DNA from: Venturia oleaginea
Lineage: Eukaryota > Ascomycota > Dothideomycetes > Venturiales > Venturiaceae
Assembly: GCA_013176395.1 (NCBI GenBank)
Contig: JABMLP010000009.1
Span: 1,364,001-1,428,000, forward strand
DNA: 64,000 nucleotides
Direction: 5' to 3'
Shown here in pieces: positions 33,840 through 45,800 of this stretch (position 1 is the first letter of the stretch; each line of letters starts with the position of its first letter). The notes beneath the pieces are model-generated. The model did no database searches, was not told where the DNA came from, and worked only from the letters and a program-made list of their open reading frames with translations. Position numbers and translations under genes: made by a program.

Positions 33840-36458
33840 TGTGCAGAGAATCTGTAAGGATACAAAGAAATATAAATGAGAGAGGAGGAGCGAAGGAATG
33901 GAGGTGCAAACACATCGTACGGCGCGTCTTCCACCGGTCTTATACAAGAAGCGGGAATTAGCACATTCTCCATGGATCGCGCTCTGTCAGCGCAGTTCAA
34001 TATCTCCGCATTGATTGAGCTATTCCGATTTCCTATGAATGGCTGTAGAGTTGAAGCGATAGAAGCACCGGCTGAGACGCTTGCCCGGTAGATTCGAACT
34101 AGACTGGGAGTCAATGGCTCGGGTATGCAGCTCCCAACCTCTTGGTGACTTCATAGCAGAGATATAAGGAGGCCCGTGGGAGGGATTTGAAATAACCAAG
34201 ACATGTTCATGGTTTGCGCCTGTGTACTTACCCAGTAATTGTAAGACCTCACATCCACTTGGTAACTGTGAGCCGGAAGGCCCCGGAAGATAAATCCCGG
34301 TGGACGAACGGAAATTGAGCGACCTAGAATCCAGATCAATTGATCAACCGTCAAGTGTTGGTCATGATTGTAAGCGCAGTGTAAGCATGCTGGGCTTGAA
34401 TGGTGATTATGAAGCTTGATTGTCATAATAGAACTACGAAATTTTTTGTACTAGAACTACGAAAACGAGTTTGAATCACGAAGTTCGCCCTTTCGTCAAA
34501 GTCAAATTCCTTCTTCTCCGCGTCTTCCTTTGGAAAACTAATTGCACCGAAATTGTGACTTGAGTGCATTATTACATAAAGCGCCTCGCACCGTCGATCA
34601 AGGTCTTGTTTTTCTCTTCCATTTCCCCGAGCGTTAATGGCAGGTCGCGGTAATGAGACACGATCAAGCTGTCGCCGAACTCAAGCAACCAACCGCTGGC
34701 AACTCAAGCAATACCTCTTCTCAAAACCACCAGCAAGGCCATACATTTGATCTACTGAAAGCAATAGTGATATCCTAAGTAGAATCCCCTCATTTTGCTA
34801 TGGGGACCGTCTGGATCTGGAAGTCCCCCTACGCATCGACATTATTGATATATCGTTGCACTCCTTTGGGAAAACATTGGCCTTCCTTTGGCATTTGAGC
34901 CTTTGTAAACTGCAATGTCTCCGGCTCTATCCTTACTTTCCCTCACTTTCTCATCTTGAGTCTCCACATTCGTCTTTCTCTTCTACTGGTGCAACGGATT
35001 ACTGGCAATCTTCAGCATCTCTGCGATGAACCTCAATCTGACACGATTCGTGACATTCGGGACATCATCAGAGGGTGTTCGCGAAAAATCAGCAACCGTC
35101 TACTTTCCCTTCTGTCGAATGGATTAAAACCTCTATCGCCGTCGCGTTATAGCAATCCTTCCGAGGGACTCGCTCTTGCTCCAGCGCCAAACCAGTCTTT
35201 GCCTCCCACGGCGTCAAAGCCTACAGCCCTGCGCGACGACATCTTTACCTCGACACAGTCCGCGGTGACATCTCGACCACTTGCGCTATGGCTTTGAGCC
35301 GCGGCACAGTCATTCCTGGTAGGCGCTTCTGTCTTTATGGAATGTTGCCATAAAGCGCTTGGAAGCGAGGAAATTCAGTTGTGAGCCTGCAATGTTTTCC
35401 AGGTGCGGCACAATCCCGTGCACTCCTCACCATCAAATCGAGGTCACATGATTGGAATCTTACCGATTTGATCCAGCCATAGTCTGTACGGAGGTGAACA
35501 TGTGTCTGCATATAAGTCCCGCAAACGTAGTGTTTGGCATCGACTTCTTGAGCTTTGACCGATTGATTGTGGATGGTGTTGCACCAAATATACATAGTTA
35601 GCGAAGTTAATTTACACGATTATGTAATTGCAGTCGTTCGAAAACTTGACCGTGCTCAGCCCTCGAGCTTGATCATCTCAATTAATTGGTTCAGATGTAC
35701 CCAAGGTTAAATGAGCTTACGAACACGTTAGCCGAGAGATCCCGCTGTTCTCCCTGAATTCCAATTCCTCCCCGTGTTTCCTAAGTCGTTAATACCGGTA
35801 GTAGGGGAGCATGGGAGCATGGGAAGGTCTACGTGTTTCTGGCGAGCTTATTCCTACTAGGAGATCTTGAGAGGCCGCCTTCGAAAAGGGCTGGTCCGCG
35901 AGTTCATCAGTTCTGCGTCACCCCAAAGCGATATTTGGATATGGTCCGGAGGCCCCTAAGAAACATGGGCACTCATTATTCGATTCCGCATCGGTTATTC
36001 TGTTGGGGCGACATGCTTCGTGCTTCTTGTTGAGATATTTGACACAGGCTAGAATCTTTCTCCTCGACATCCTACCCAACCTGCCTTCTCTAGGTTCTTA
36101 GGAAATATCTTCGCGTTCCCATGCACGCTATACTTTACCTTCCAGGATCGCTGTCCCAAGCACTGCCTACATACTAATACTCGTTACCATGTTTCCAATC
36201 TCTGATCCAGAAGAGGAGAACGTGGATCCAGGATCTCGTATCAAGGCTTAAGGGGCATATATAAACCAATACTCATGAACCCGTCGCTCTATTCTCATGT
36301 AATTACTGGCAGCTTTTCTAACCCTTCATCACCTCGACGTTCTGGCCCAAGATCGTATAAGTCCGCCGGTTGTTACTAAAATATGGGAACAGCCCAGCGC
36401 TAGTGGATGGTAAAAGAAAGCCATACCCAACGGGCCAGGAAGAAGGGCTTGGGATGAT
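33840..36458. other. Long intergenic stretch without a supportable gene
   Basis: About 2.6 kb upstream of the hydrolase gene. Frames up to 113 codons (for example plus 34956-35297) have no motif. A tRNA B-box-like word (TTCGAATCTACC on the minus strand near 34090) has mismatched stems and was not called. No repeats of note. Confidence 0.4.
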
Positions 36459-37487
36459 ATGGAGATAAATATCAGAGAGATGGATGGGGGCGCTCTGACC
36501 AGAGAAGCAGCAGAACGCGGCACAACGGGTAAAACTGCCTTCGAGAGGGCAAAAAAGTTGGATGAATGGTGGAAAAAAAGGAGGAACAGAATATCCAACG
36601 CGGGGGCTACAACCACTGGGACGAATTCCACAAGCACTAAGACGAATTCTGCAACCACTGGGACTAATTCCACCACCACTGGAACAGCAGAGGAGTCTGC
36701 AACCACCGGCACAGAGGAGTCTACAACCACTGGAACAGGGGAATCCGTCACGGAGAGCATCGAACATGAGGATGACGAAGTCCTCCTGACGGACAAGGAC
36801 GACAGTGGCGGAGAGGAAGAGGGTGCTGTTCCTGATGTTCCAGGAAACCATGATCACGAGACCATTAAATTTGAGCTTAATTTGTTTGTGCGGCCCCCGA
36901 ATGTGGAAAGAACTTTTGTCGGGTGGCAAATCTACCGCATGAAGAGTATGGCTCTAGTAATGTATGGGAAGCGCAGCCATGCACTCTACAGGTATGAAGA
37001 TACCGATGGCGATGTGCTTGGTCTTGAGTGTACCATGACCCTTTCCAATAACATCAACAAGATGAGAAAGTTTGGCGTAGGCCAGAAGTGGGGAAAAAAG
37101 CATATCATCTCGATCATGGCAGTCCTATTTCATAATCCCACGCCAGCAACGGACTTCAAACAAGCCGCTTTAGACCAATTGAATCCGGAAATCTTCAATA
37201 AAAAGATTGCTTTGCAGAGAGCGAAGAATCAAAACCCAAAGATTCCTGTTAGAGGAGTCCAAAGTGCTGGCAAACTATTGGTTATGTTCAAAGACAAGGA
37301 CCCCGACTTCCCTGATGTTCAAAAGGAATGGGTTCCATCTTCTTTGGCGCGAAGTTTCTGGGGGCAGGCAAAGGCTGACGAGCATATCTATAACACAGCT
37401 TTCACAACCTCTGCGAGATTCAATCGGGCAAACAGCGGACAAGCTCGGGCCGCGAGCCGATCGCCGAGTGCGGAATATCAACCTTGA
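36459..37487 (+). CDS. Hypothetical protein with Thr-rich N-terminal repeats
   Basis: A single-exon frame of 342 residues from ATG 36459. Residues about 45-100 are a low-complexity tract built on TTTGT and TNST words, followed by an acidic stretch (EHEDDEVLLTDKDDSGGEEE). The C-terminal two thirds (from IKFELNLFVRPPNVERTF to about residue 310) look globular, with balanced composition and a basic central part (RKFGVGQKWGKKH). I do not recognise a family. It sits among transposon and gene relics, so it may be an accessory gene of limited distribution. Confidence 0.55.
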   Translation: MEINIREMDGGALTREAAERGTTGKTAFERAKKLDEWWKKRRNRISNAGATTTGTNSTSTKTNSATTGTNSTTTGTAEESATTGTEESTTTGTGESVTESIEHEDDEVLLTDKDDSGGEEEGAVPDVPGNHDHETIKFELNLFVRPPNVERTFVGWQIYRMKSMALVMYGKRSHALYRYEDTDGDVLGLECTMTLSNNINKMRKFGVGQKWGKKHIISIMAVLFHNPTPATDFKQAALDQLNPEIFNKKIALQRAKNQNPKIPVRGVQSAGKLLVMFKDKDPDFPDVQKEWVPSSLARSFWGQAKADEHIYNTAFTTSARFNRANSGQARAASRSPSAEYQP

Positions 37488-37917
37488 TTATGACATAGGT
37501 ACTTTGATTTATAAGCAGTTTATGGTGCTCGGAATCATTTCATGTACTAAAGTGGTTTTTGAATCTCAATATGCTCAATTTTCTATCCTTCTAAGCTTGG
37601 TACGGATGAAATTATACTCTTGATATCGATATGAGATACTTGTAGAGCTAAGATCTATACCTATACGTACTTTGTGAATTTTTGTTGAAGCAGGTTCGCG
37701 TTATTCGTGGGGTGGAGCACGTTACTCTAAGCTATAGTTAGAAGGTTGTGTTGCAGCCCAAACCTCAATATCTAGCTTCGAGAAAGCGAGATCCCTGATT
37801 TTAAGTTCTTCGTACTTGCAAAGAAGAAAGTCGATCTGGAAGTCCCAAAATAGCTCCTAGGTTTCAGCAGCCTTTTATATATAGACCTGTGTCGGTCTAA
37901 AAGTACTCGGTAAATAT
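37488..37917. other. Intergenic, no feature seen
   Basis: 430 bp between two plus-strand frames; AT-rich, nothing recognised. Confidence 0.35.
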
Positions 37918-38487
37918 ATGATGGAGGCCTATCAGTTTCAACAACTAACAGCAGTTTATCTTCCATTTATCTCCTTAGTGCTACTACTCTTCATTATCAA
38001 GGGACTTTATTTTTACTTCAGAAGGTTTTTGAGAACATTTGACTTTAACAAATTCAGAAGAGATCTACTGTACAAAACTGTCGTCCGACGACTTCCCAGC
38101 AGCTTGAATGTCTCGTTTTTTCATCTTCTCAACTTCAAAATCATTGTCGCTCTTAGCGTATTCGCTTTGTGTTTAAGAAGTCGTACTAAGAAAGAAATTG
38201 CATGGCGTTCAGCGTCTCTCTCACAGCTCGGCCTTATTGTACTTTGCTTCGGCTCTCATTTGTCATTTCTAGAACGAGACTATCTTGGGCTTCAGTTTGA
38301 GAACCTTAGCTCCGGCACACCACTGGATTGGACAATTGTACGTCATTCACTTGTCTGTCCCCGTTCTTCTCCATTTTTCTCTTCAGAGGTGGTCTCTTTT
38401 ACCAAGTATACCCGCAATTTAGAAGGTCCCAAAGATGACACAAATTTGAAGAGAATTAAAGAGTCAACAGTACCTAGCGCGCGCTAG
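37918..38487 (+). pseudogene. Possible truncated ferric-reductase-like membrane protein
   Basis: A 189-residue frame from the ATG at 37918 with an N-terminal helix (FISLVLLLFIIKGLYFYF), a basic loop, a second helix (IIVALSVFALCL), then RSASLSQLGLIVLCFGSHLSFL and DYLGLQFENL. The order (helix, RT/RSA-x-L loop, helix, then D-x-L-G) recalls the N-terminal part of fungal ferric-reductase-like proteins. The haem-binding histidines and the FAD/NADPH domains expected afterwards are absent. A donor-like GTACGT follows residue 140, but no later exon can be joined in frame to a recognisable domain. Either a truncated relic or an unrelated small membrane protein. Confidence 0.3.
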
Positions 38488-38831
38488 GAGCGCTATTCAG
38501 AAAGTGCGATAATACCGAGGCAGGAAATACACTTATCATGGGTACGTACTACTACAAAGCTTCTCTCATCAGAGTATTATGATGCTTGTGTTTGTGCTTG
38601 ATTTTGGCGCGTCGTAAATTGGGGGATCTCCCGAGTTCCCCCGTCGATCGATTGGATCAGCAGCACGAGCAAGCACTGTGAAGGGCCCTCGTCGTGGCAC
38701 ACCTGCACAGCTTGCCTTAGGCAGACAACAACCATAAGTTCCGCACACCTTCTCAACAACGACTGGCAACGAAATCCATCAGCAACAGCAAGCCCAAAGC
38801 AACAAGTCTTCCTTCCACATCTCATCTCGCA

Positions 38832-39655
38832 ATGCCACCTCTCGCATACGTTCCAAAGGATGGAGAATATCACATCGATCCATCGAATTCAATGAACGTA
38901 ATCAAACACTTCGACCCATGGTACCCGTCTGGTCTTTCCGTGAAGATGTGTTATGCGGCGGCCATACTGCACAAATAGCAAAACTCACAGACTCAACCGT
39001 CTTGAAGTTTGTCTGGGAAGAGGACGATTTTGACGCAAAGAAATCCCTCGAGATCGAACACCTTATTCTCTCGGCACTCGGCAATCACGAACGAATCATC
39101 AAATATCTTGGAAAACACGAACACGGCCTCGAATTCGATATAGCAGCTTGTGGTGATGTACGCCGATATCTAGAAGCTCGTCATCCTAGCGAGACTCCCG
39201 AGGCTCTTCGGAGGAAGTGGGCAAGGCAAGCCGCCGAAGCTCTCGCCTTTATCCACGCGAAAGAAGTTATTCACAGCGACGTCCATCCAGACAACCTCCT
39301 TATCGATGAACATCTTGATATACAACTTTGCGATTTTGGAGGATCAATATTTGGTGCATGAGATGTCGGTGCTATGGAGAGCTTTCGATTTTTCCTTCCA
39401 AGAGACCCGTTGTCAGTACCAAATATAAGGTCAGATCTGTTTGCGTTAGGCTCAACCATGTATTTTATCATGTCTGATCACGAGCCTTACCATCAAATGA
39501 CTGAGGAACAAGTAGCTGACTACTTTCGAAAGAGGGAATTTCCGGATGTACAGGAGCTTCCTTACGGACGAATCATCGAGGGCTGTTGGAAAGGGGAGTT
39601 CAGTTGCACTCCAGAGGTGATGGATGCTATGTCGGATGATATTGTGACGAAGTAG
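38832..39655 (+). pseudogene. Protein kinase-like relic with frameshift and nonsense codon
   Basis: The frame 38918-39655 reads as a small serine/threonine-type kinase domain: DSTVLKFVWEEDDF (Lys), LGNHERIIKYLG, AEALAFIHAKEVIHSDVHPDNLLID (catalytic loop), and LCDFGGS (DFG). After a TGA at 39359-39361 the same frame continues with FFLPRDPLSVPNIRSDLFALGSTMYF and EFPDVQELPYGRIIEGCW, typical of the second lobe of a fungal kinase group often found in accessory regions. The likely true start (MPPLAYVPKDGEYHID, 38832) is in another frame, so a frameshift lies near 38930. The HRD motif is HSD. Probably dead, although stop-codon readthrough or an unseen intron cannot be excluded. Confidence 0.65.
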
Positions 39656-39716
39656 CTTTGCTGGACATGGAATACAAGGATGGCCGCATGTAAATTTGTA
39701 AATGCAAATGCGGCGC

Positions 39717-39932
39717 TCACACATCATGGATTTTGGGAGTACAACCATTCTCGAGCAGTGCATCAAGCTCAGCTTTCACCTGAACCTGGTTCTGTCCTTC
39801 GGATATCTGTGGAGGCATGATTGAGGTTGAAAACCTTTTGCGCGTAACAAGGGTTGCCACACTGTGACGTGTTTGGACTTGGAGGAGCGGGGTCAACCGA
39901 TAATTCATACGAAGCTGCCGAGACTGGTGCAT
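39717..39932 (-). pseudogene. Possible N-terminal fragment of a pterin-4a-carbinolamine dehydratase
   Basis: A 71-residue frame with ATG at 39930-39932. Its first half is basic and Ser/Thr-rich like a mitochondrial leader (VTRKRFSTSIMPP). It then reads ISEGQNQVQVKAELDALLENG, similar to the beginning of fungal pterin-4a-carbinolamine dehydratases. The conserved Trp and the catalytic FxTYxKVxxF-like region that should follow are missing, and the frame stops after seven unrelated residues. It abuts the 3' end of the kinase relic tail-to-tail, as if a rearrangement cut it. The similarity is short, so the call is tentative. Confidence 0.3.
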
Positions 39933-42870
39933 GTAGGTGCCTTATCTGACGTACCTGGTGTAATGTGCTTTGGAAACGTGTGTGGTTGCGAAAAGATGAG
40001 CACGTTGATAGTTGCTAATAACAGGTACGGCCCATGTTCTAGCGTAATATGTTAGGGAAAGGTTTAGCAACACATCTTCTCCGCACCCTGGAAAGGATCG
40101 TGTCAAAGGACAAAACAAATCTATGAAGAGAAACGTACTCTGATATCTAAATGTGGATGGCGGATCATTAGAGTGTCTTTGTTTGTCGTCTATCGTCGTG
40201 AGTACATAATGACAGGGTAAGCGAAAGTAGAAGGTGTGCTTACTACAGCCTCGGTGTCTCTTTTACGACTCGGCTGGCCATAATGACCGAAAATCTGGTG
40301 TGGAGAGTCAGCCGCGAAGCATTGTGCAAGGAAAACACTTACCCTGCTAGACTGAAGAGTGTCCCTCTCTACAATGGGCTAACGATATACACCCAGGTCC
40401 TAAATAGACGAGTATATGCAGATTTGAGCCCCAAAAAGTACTTACTCTGTCAATAAGCGCGCTCATTTTAGGTCCACGCATACAACCAGTACCAGCGCTC
40501 TGCTGGAACTAGTCTCAGCGTAAAGAGATACAAATACCGAATGAAGCTTTCTCTGGCCTATTTGATGTCCCTCCTGCGAATTGGCTCGCCATTTTTACCT
40601 AGTCCTTGATAGTGTTAAACCATGGAGATTATTGGAATTGAACAATCAAGGACCTACTCTGGCATCTGCGATACTATTTCGGTCGAGTTCTATCGTTAAG
40701 TCTGTTCCCTTGTTAAGGACGGGGCTCATTCTAGTCTCGATTACGTTCCCTTTACGATCGGGGTTACTATTGTGACTTATGCCCTGTCAACGTTAGCATG
40801 AAAGAACTAATAGACTGGTCGAGGTTGACTTTACTCGGGCGTTGATAATAGCGGGGGTGCTGCCAATACGACCCATGTCTTATACGTACTCAGCGAGGGT
40901 GAATGAGTGCTGTTGATAAATATATACCCTGATATCTATGTATTGTCTCTTGGTGGTAGGACCAACCATCTTGCCGCCGGTCTAAATAGTTAGTACAGCT
41001 TTCTTACTAAAACGTGCGAGATAATGACTTCCATGGCCCTCTCTTCTCCAACCCATCTTACCGGTACCCTTGAGAGAGTTCAATTCACTGGTAGTGTTGA
41101 CGAGGGGAGAAAAATAGACTCACTCTAGCCTCATTTGACCATCTTTTCCAGGTCTCAGCTTGCGAACTGACTTCGAGATACTATATGAAGTGTGAGTGGA
41201 GCAGACTGTTATGAGGACGTATCTTCAATACGAGCTCATAATGATTATCACCGTCGCTAGCTTTTCTATACCAGATGGGTCTATAGCTGGCGGCCGAATT
41301 CGGCATGCGGTTCCTGAAGCTGATATTCGAGTCAGTTGTTCTCCCCTACAGTGCAACAATACCGCTCGTCTTCTCGTAGCTGAGTATCCACGAGAAAAAG
41401 AGTTTTTGATTAGCTTCTCAACGTGGCAGTGCCGCCTGTTCCTGTCCTTGGATCCGCTGCGCAATTTCGATTAGACGTTTACTCATTCTTCGGACGAGAT
41501 CAGCAATGCTAAGAGTTATATCCTTAGTGGCATCCAGAGACAATCGAAATGCCTGCAATCCTGCCTACCCTCTTTTGTGGATTCGCTTCGATGCCAAGTA
41601 TAATTCCAAAGCTTACTATGCGGCAATGGAGCTTTACAAATCAGCTCGAGTACTTCTGCTGAAGTGGCTGGGTATTTTCGATGTTGCCGTGTGGAACAAA
41701 GCCTCCTGCCCAGCCTAGAACGCAATTTTCCTCAACGTGTGGCCTACGAGGTCGTGGGCGAGCTTGGCAGTCTGGTAAGACCCTGCGAATACATCTCCCG
41801 TATGATGATGGACATAGCTCCTTATGAATGGTGTAAGACAGCCTGATATAATTTGGACGGGCGCGTAAAGAATGGATGGGTAAAGATGAAGCTGAAGTTT
41901 TCACAATCACGTGTAGTCGGTAACTTAGAGGCTGAGTCTTTCTACACGTGATAGTGCGGAGGGGTTGAAGCTCAACCTCCGGACGCCTAGGCGGAGATTT
42001 GACAACACATCAAATGATGCTTACCGAAATTCTCTCACTCCAAGAGTCCAAGGGCTTCGACGCGTATGGAGGCATAACCCCCTCGCCACTCTATGCAGAA
42101 TTCCTTGCATCGTATCACTTCGCGTCCAGCCATTGAGGACGTACCACAAATCAAGCCCGCGACTGTTTGACTGCTGCGACTCGGAGCTGCGAATTGACTC
42201 GGAGCTGCGACATTCCTCTTGTTGCTTTTTTCTTGGTTCAAGCACCCCGATCCTCCTCGGGGAGCAGTCCTTCCACGTTTACGATACTTGCATACTTGCC
42301 TTCAGTCGCAGGCAAGCATTGAGCTGTCAGATCGGTTGTGCATACTTAATGCCACCTCGGCATCCTAGTCCTCGGTTTCACATAGTATCCATGTCACCAT
42401 GTCACTGGCCTCCAGAAAGCCAGCTCAGTGGCCGCATGCCTGGGACATATAATTCGTGCACCTCATCGCAAAACGGTCTGCATTTCTGGGTCCTTTTGCT
42501 CAAGTCCAGCCCGATTTTGCGCCGTCTGGTTTGTTGTCCATTCAGTGCCGTGGCCAATCCTGATTCGCTGTGCTTGCGCGCATGCCTAATCTTTTTTAAA
42601 GCTCGAGTTCGAGCTCGCTTGTGCCATTTTTCATACATGTACTCACCATATACCCATACACCTTCACTCACCGTATATTCATACAACCGAAGAAAATCGG
42701 TTATCCATTGGAATTTGCTGATATCTGTGGTAATTGCTTCTTTCCTAATCCGGTATTAACAGCACTAGCGTTCTCCGTTCAAGAAATAGTATCCACCATA
42801 GTAAGTCTTTTCTTCCAGGACTTCCTTTGAGCTTTCCCCCATCCTCTTTTGTTAGGAAGAGCTCTCTGAC
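39933..42870. other. Long stretch without a supportable gene; start of next gene's leader at right
   Basis: About 2.9 kb. Near-matching words recur (CTGATATCTA near 40140 and 40928), hinting at decayed duplicated sequence, but no domain is readable. A 15-bp word GACTCGGAGCTGCGA is repeated at 42178 and 42196. The plus frame 41965-42759 starts with TTG and looks like chance. At 42800-42855 a GTAAGT...GTTAG pair could be a 5'-UTR intron of the giant gene. Confidence 0.4.
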
Positions 42871-45800
42871 ATGCTTCCCTGGCATTGGTTTAGCTCGAAG
42901 AGCTCTACCTCTCAGGTAGAACCCGCCGAGGTTGCTGCAGCCGTAGAGGAACCTGTACCTACGACCGACACAGTCCCTACACCAAACCTCAACGACCCCG
43001 AACCTACTATCGACAGGACCGAAACGACCGAAACGAATGAGACGAACGAGACTAACGGAACTAACGACGACAGCGAAGAGACTGGGACATCATCTACACC
43101 CCTCACGCTCGAGGAGCAACTTGCGGCTGCGAAGGCCAGGATGAAGAGATCCTCCATGGTGGCGGAGGCAACTCGTTCTGATGTGGAGAGGTCTCGAGCC
43201 TCTATGACGGGAGAGCGACTCAAAAGGTTGACCTCGTCAGGTCCACCATCAACATTACCAGATAAGGAATCGGGTTCGAAAAAGCGGCATTCTAAGCAGA
43301 ACTCCACGGATGTACATCTGAGCGCTCCCAGGAAATCCTCCAGTGTGAAGAATGTCTTCAACGCGTACTACAAGATCTTCGGAGGAAAGCCGCCAAACAA
43401 GCCCCCAGCGGCCGAACAGCCCGTCGAAGAAGCGGACAGGCTCAGAAAGGTGGTTCGCAAATATGAGAAACAGTTGGAGGAGGCAAGCAACACCATCATG
43501 CTGCAGGACAAAGTGCTAGCAAAATGGGAATCCAAGGTCAAGGTAAGCTTGAAATACCCAGGCAAAAGATCACCTCCCCACGCGTTTGCCTTTCTGGTTC
43601 GAGAATGTCCGATACCAGTTTATGTACGACACTTGTGGACGTGCTCTCGATATTGGAATGTTCCTGGCCATTTCTGGCCAGGAACTTTTCCAGTTCAGAG
43701 TGATAATATGGAGATGCGTTAACCGTGACGTTTCTCCACTATGTTGACGATCAACGCTAATTCGAATAGAACCTCAAGTCAGATGGCTCTGTTCCTGAGT
43801 CCAGTTCGCGTGGCGTTGACAGTCTCGAAGGAACGCACTTTGATTCATCAGGCACCGAACCAGTCAACCGTCTTGCCCAAATTCAGGAGTCTAGTCGAGA
43901 AATGCTTGCGGACTTTGTGATGATCGAAGAAGGAGGAAAACGCCCTGTCCAGGGAAATCCATCATCTATCGCCGAAGTCTTGAGATTGACCAAGGAACTG
44001 CAGGCCGCTCAGGCAGATGTTGAGAGGTTGACCAAAGAACTGCAGGCCGCTCAGGCTACTGTTGAGGAACACACGAGTAAGTACACGGAGTTGCAGCAAC
44101 AAAGCACACAATCCCTGGAAGCTGCAAACCGATCGAAACAGGAGCTCGAGAATGAGGTTCAGAGCACGAGGTCCGAGTTGGAAGGAGTAAAGGCTGCCCA
44201 TTCCGAGACCTTGACCTTCCTTGAGACCGTCAAACGAACATTATCAGAAACACAAGCACACCATCTGGAAACTGTAGGCACCCTCAGCTCGACACAGGCC
44301 ATGTTATCTGAGAAATCTCAACTTGTTGCGCTCCACGAGACCAGCCTGTCCGACAAAGACGCGGAGAGAGATGTTCTGTTGGCTGAACACGAAACCACGC
44401 TTTCTCAAACCAACCAAGATCTCGAAACTGCCAAGGAGAAAGTCGCTCACCTCGAAACACAAGTCGGCACCATCTCAAAGGAATATCAGGACGCTAAGAC
44501 TGCTCTGGAAGCTGCTCATGTTGATCTGGAGACAGCGAAAAGTGGAGTCAACAATGTTGCCCGTGAACGAGATGCTGCAAAGGCCGATTTCGACAAGATA
44601 TCTGCTGATTACGAGGCCAAGTCAAAGGAACTTCAGGACATCGACTCCGCCTTGGACACTGCTCGAAGCGAGATCGACCAACACAAGTCTGGTGCGGAAA
44701 CAGCGAAGACGGAGACGGTTGCATTGCAGGAACGACTCACCAGCTTGCAGAAGGAACTCGAAGACACCAAGGTTTCACGCGACTCTGCAAACACACGCAT
44801 TGCTGAGCTTCTTGCGGCTGCTGAGCTGCATAGTTCTTCAAAAGAGGATGCCAAGAGGTCCCATGCGGAGGTTGAGAAACTGAAACAAGAAATAGAAGGT
44901 CATGCCACCTCGCGAGCAGGGCTCGAGGAGCAGCTACGTTCTGTCCAGGCGGAAGTTGATCAACACGTTGCCTCAAAGTCCGAGCTTCAGAGAGAATTGG
45001 ATGATCATGTAAAATCCAAAGCCGCACTTCAAACACAGTTGGAGGATCTCATTGCCTCGAAATCATCGTTGGAGAAAGAACTGGGGGATCATGTCAACTC
45101 CCAAGCGGCACTCCAGAAAGAGTTCGACAGTCACACCGCATCGAAAGCTGAATTGCAGAAACAATTGGATGAGCATGTCAACTCCAATTCCGTCTTGAAA
45201 GCAGAGTTGGATGATCACGTTGCCTCGAAATCTTCATTGCAGAAAGAATTGGACGGCCACATAGCCTCCAAGTCCTCGTTGCAGCAAGAATTGGACACCC
45301 ATCTGAGCTCCCTATCGGCATTGCAAAAAGAATTGGACAACCATGCCACATCCAAAGCCTCGTTGGAGCAAGAATTAGAGACTCATGTTAACTCCTTGTC
45401 AGCATTGCAGAAGCAATTGGATGATCACGCCACCGCTCAAACTGATCTCAAGAAGCAACTCGAACAGCTTCCCCTTGTTCAAGCTGATCTGAACGCAGCC
45501 CAGGCAAAGATTTCAGAGCTTCAGACCGGGTCCGAAGACCAAGTGCGCGCTCTCCAAGCTGATCTCGATGCTCACGTCAAAAGCAAGGCCGATCTTCAAA
45601 CTGAACTCGAACATCTCTCCACTCTGAAGGCGGAGCATGAAGTTGCTCTTGCTAAGGTGGCAGAACTCGAAGCTAAATCCACCGACCATCAAACGCAGTT
45701 AGAGACAGCGCGTGCCCGTATCGACGACTTGACGAAGGATGTTGACAGCCATGCCGCATTGCAATCCGAGCACGTCAGCGCCCTTTCTCAACTCGCTAAA

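Noticed and set aside
34060..34130. tRNA-like B-box word on the minus strand
   Set aside because: T-stem has mismatches and no matching acceptor 5' strand or D-arm could be found.
41965..42759. Plus-strand frame of 264 codons before the giant gene
   Set aside because: Begins with TTG, has erratic composition with many Cys, Arg and Ser, no motif, and overlaps the probable leader of the next gene.
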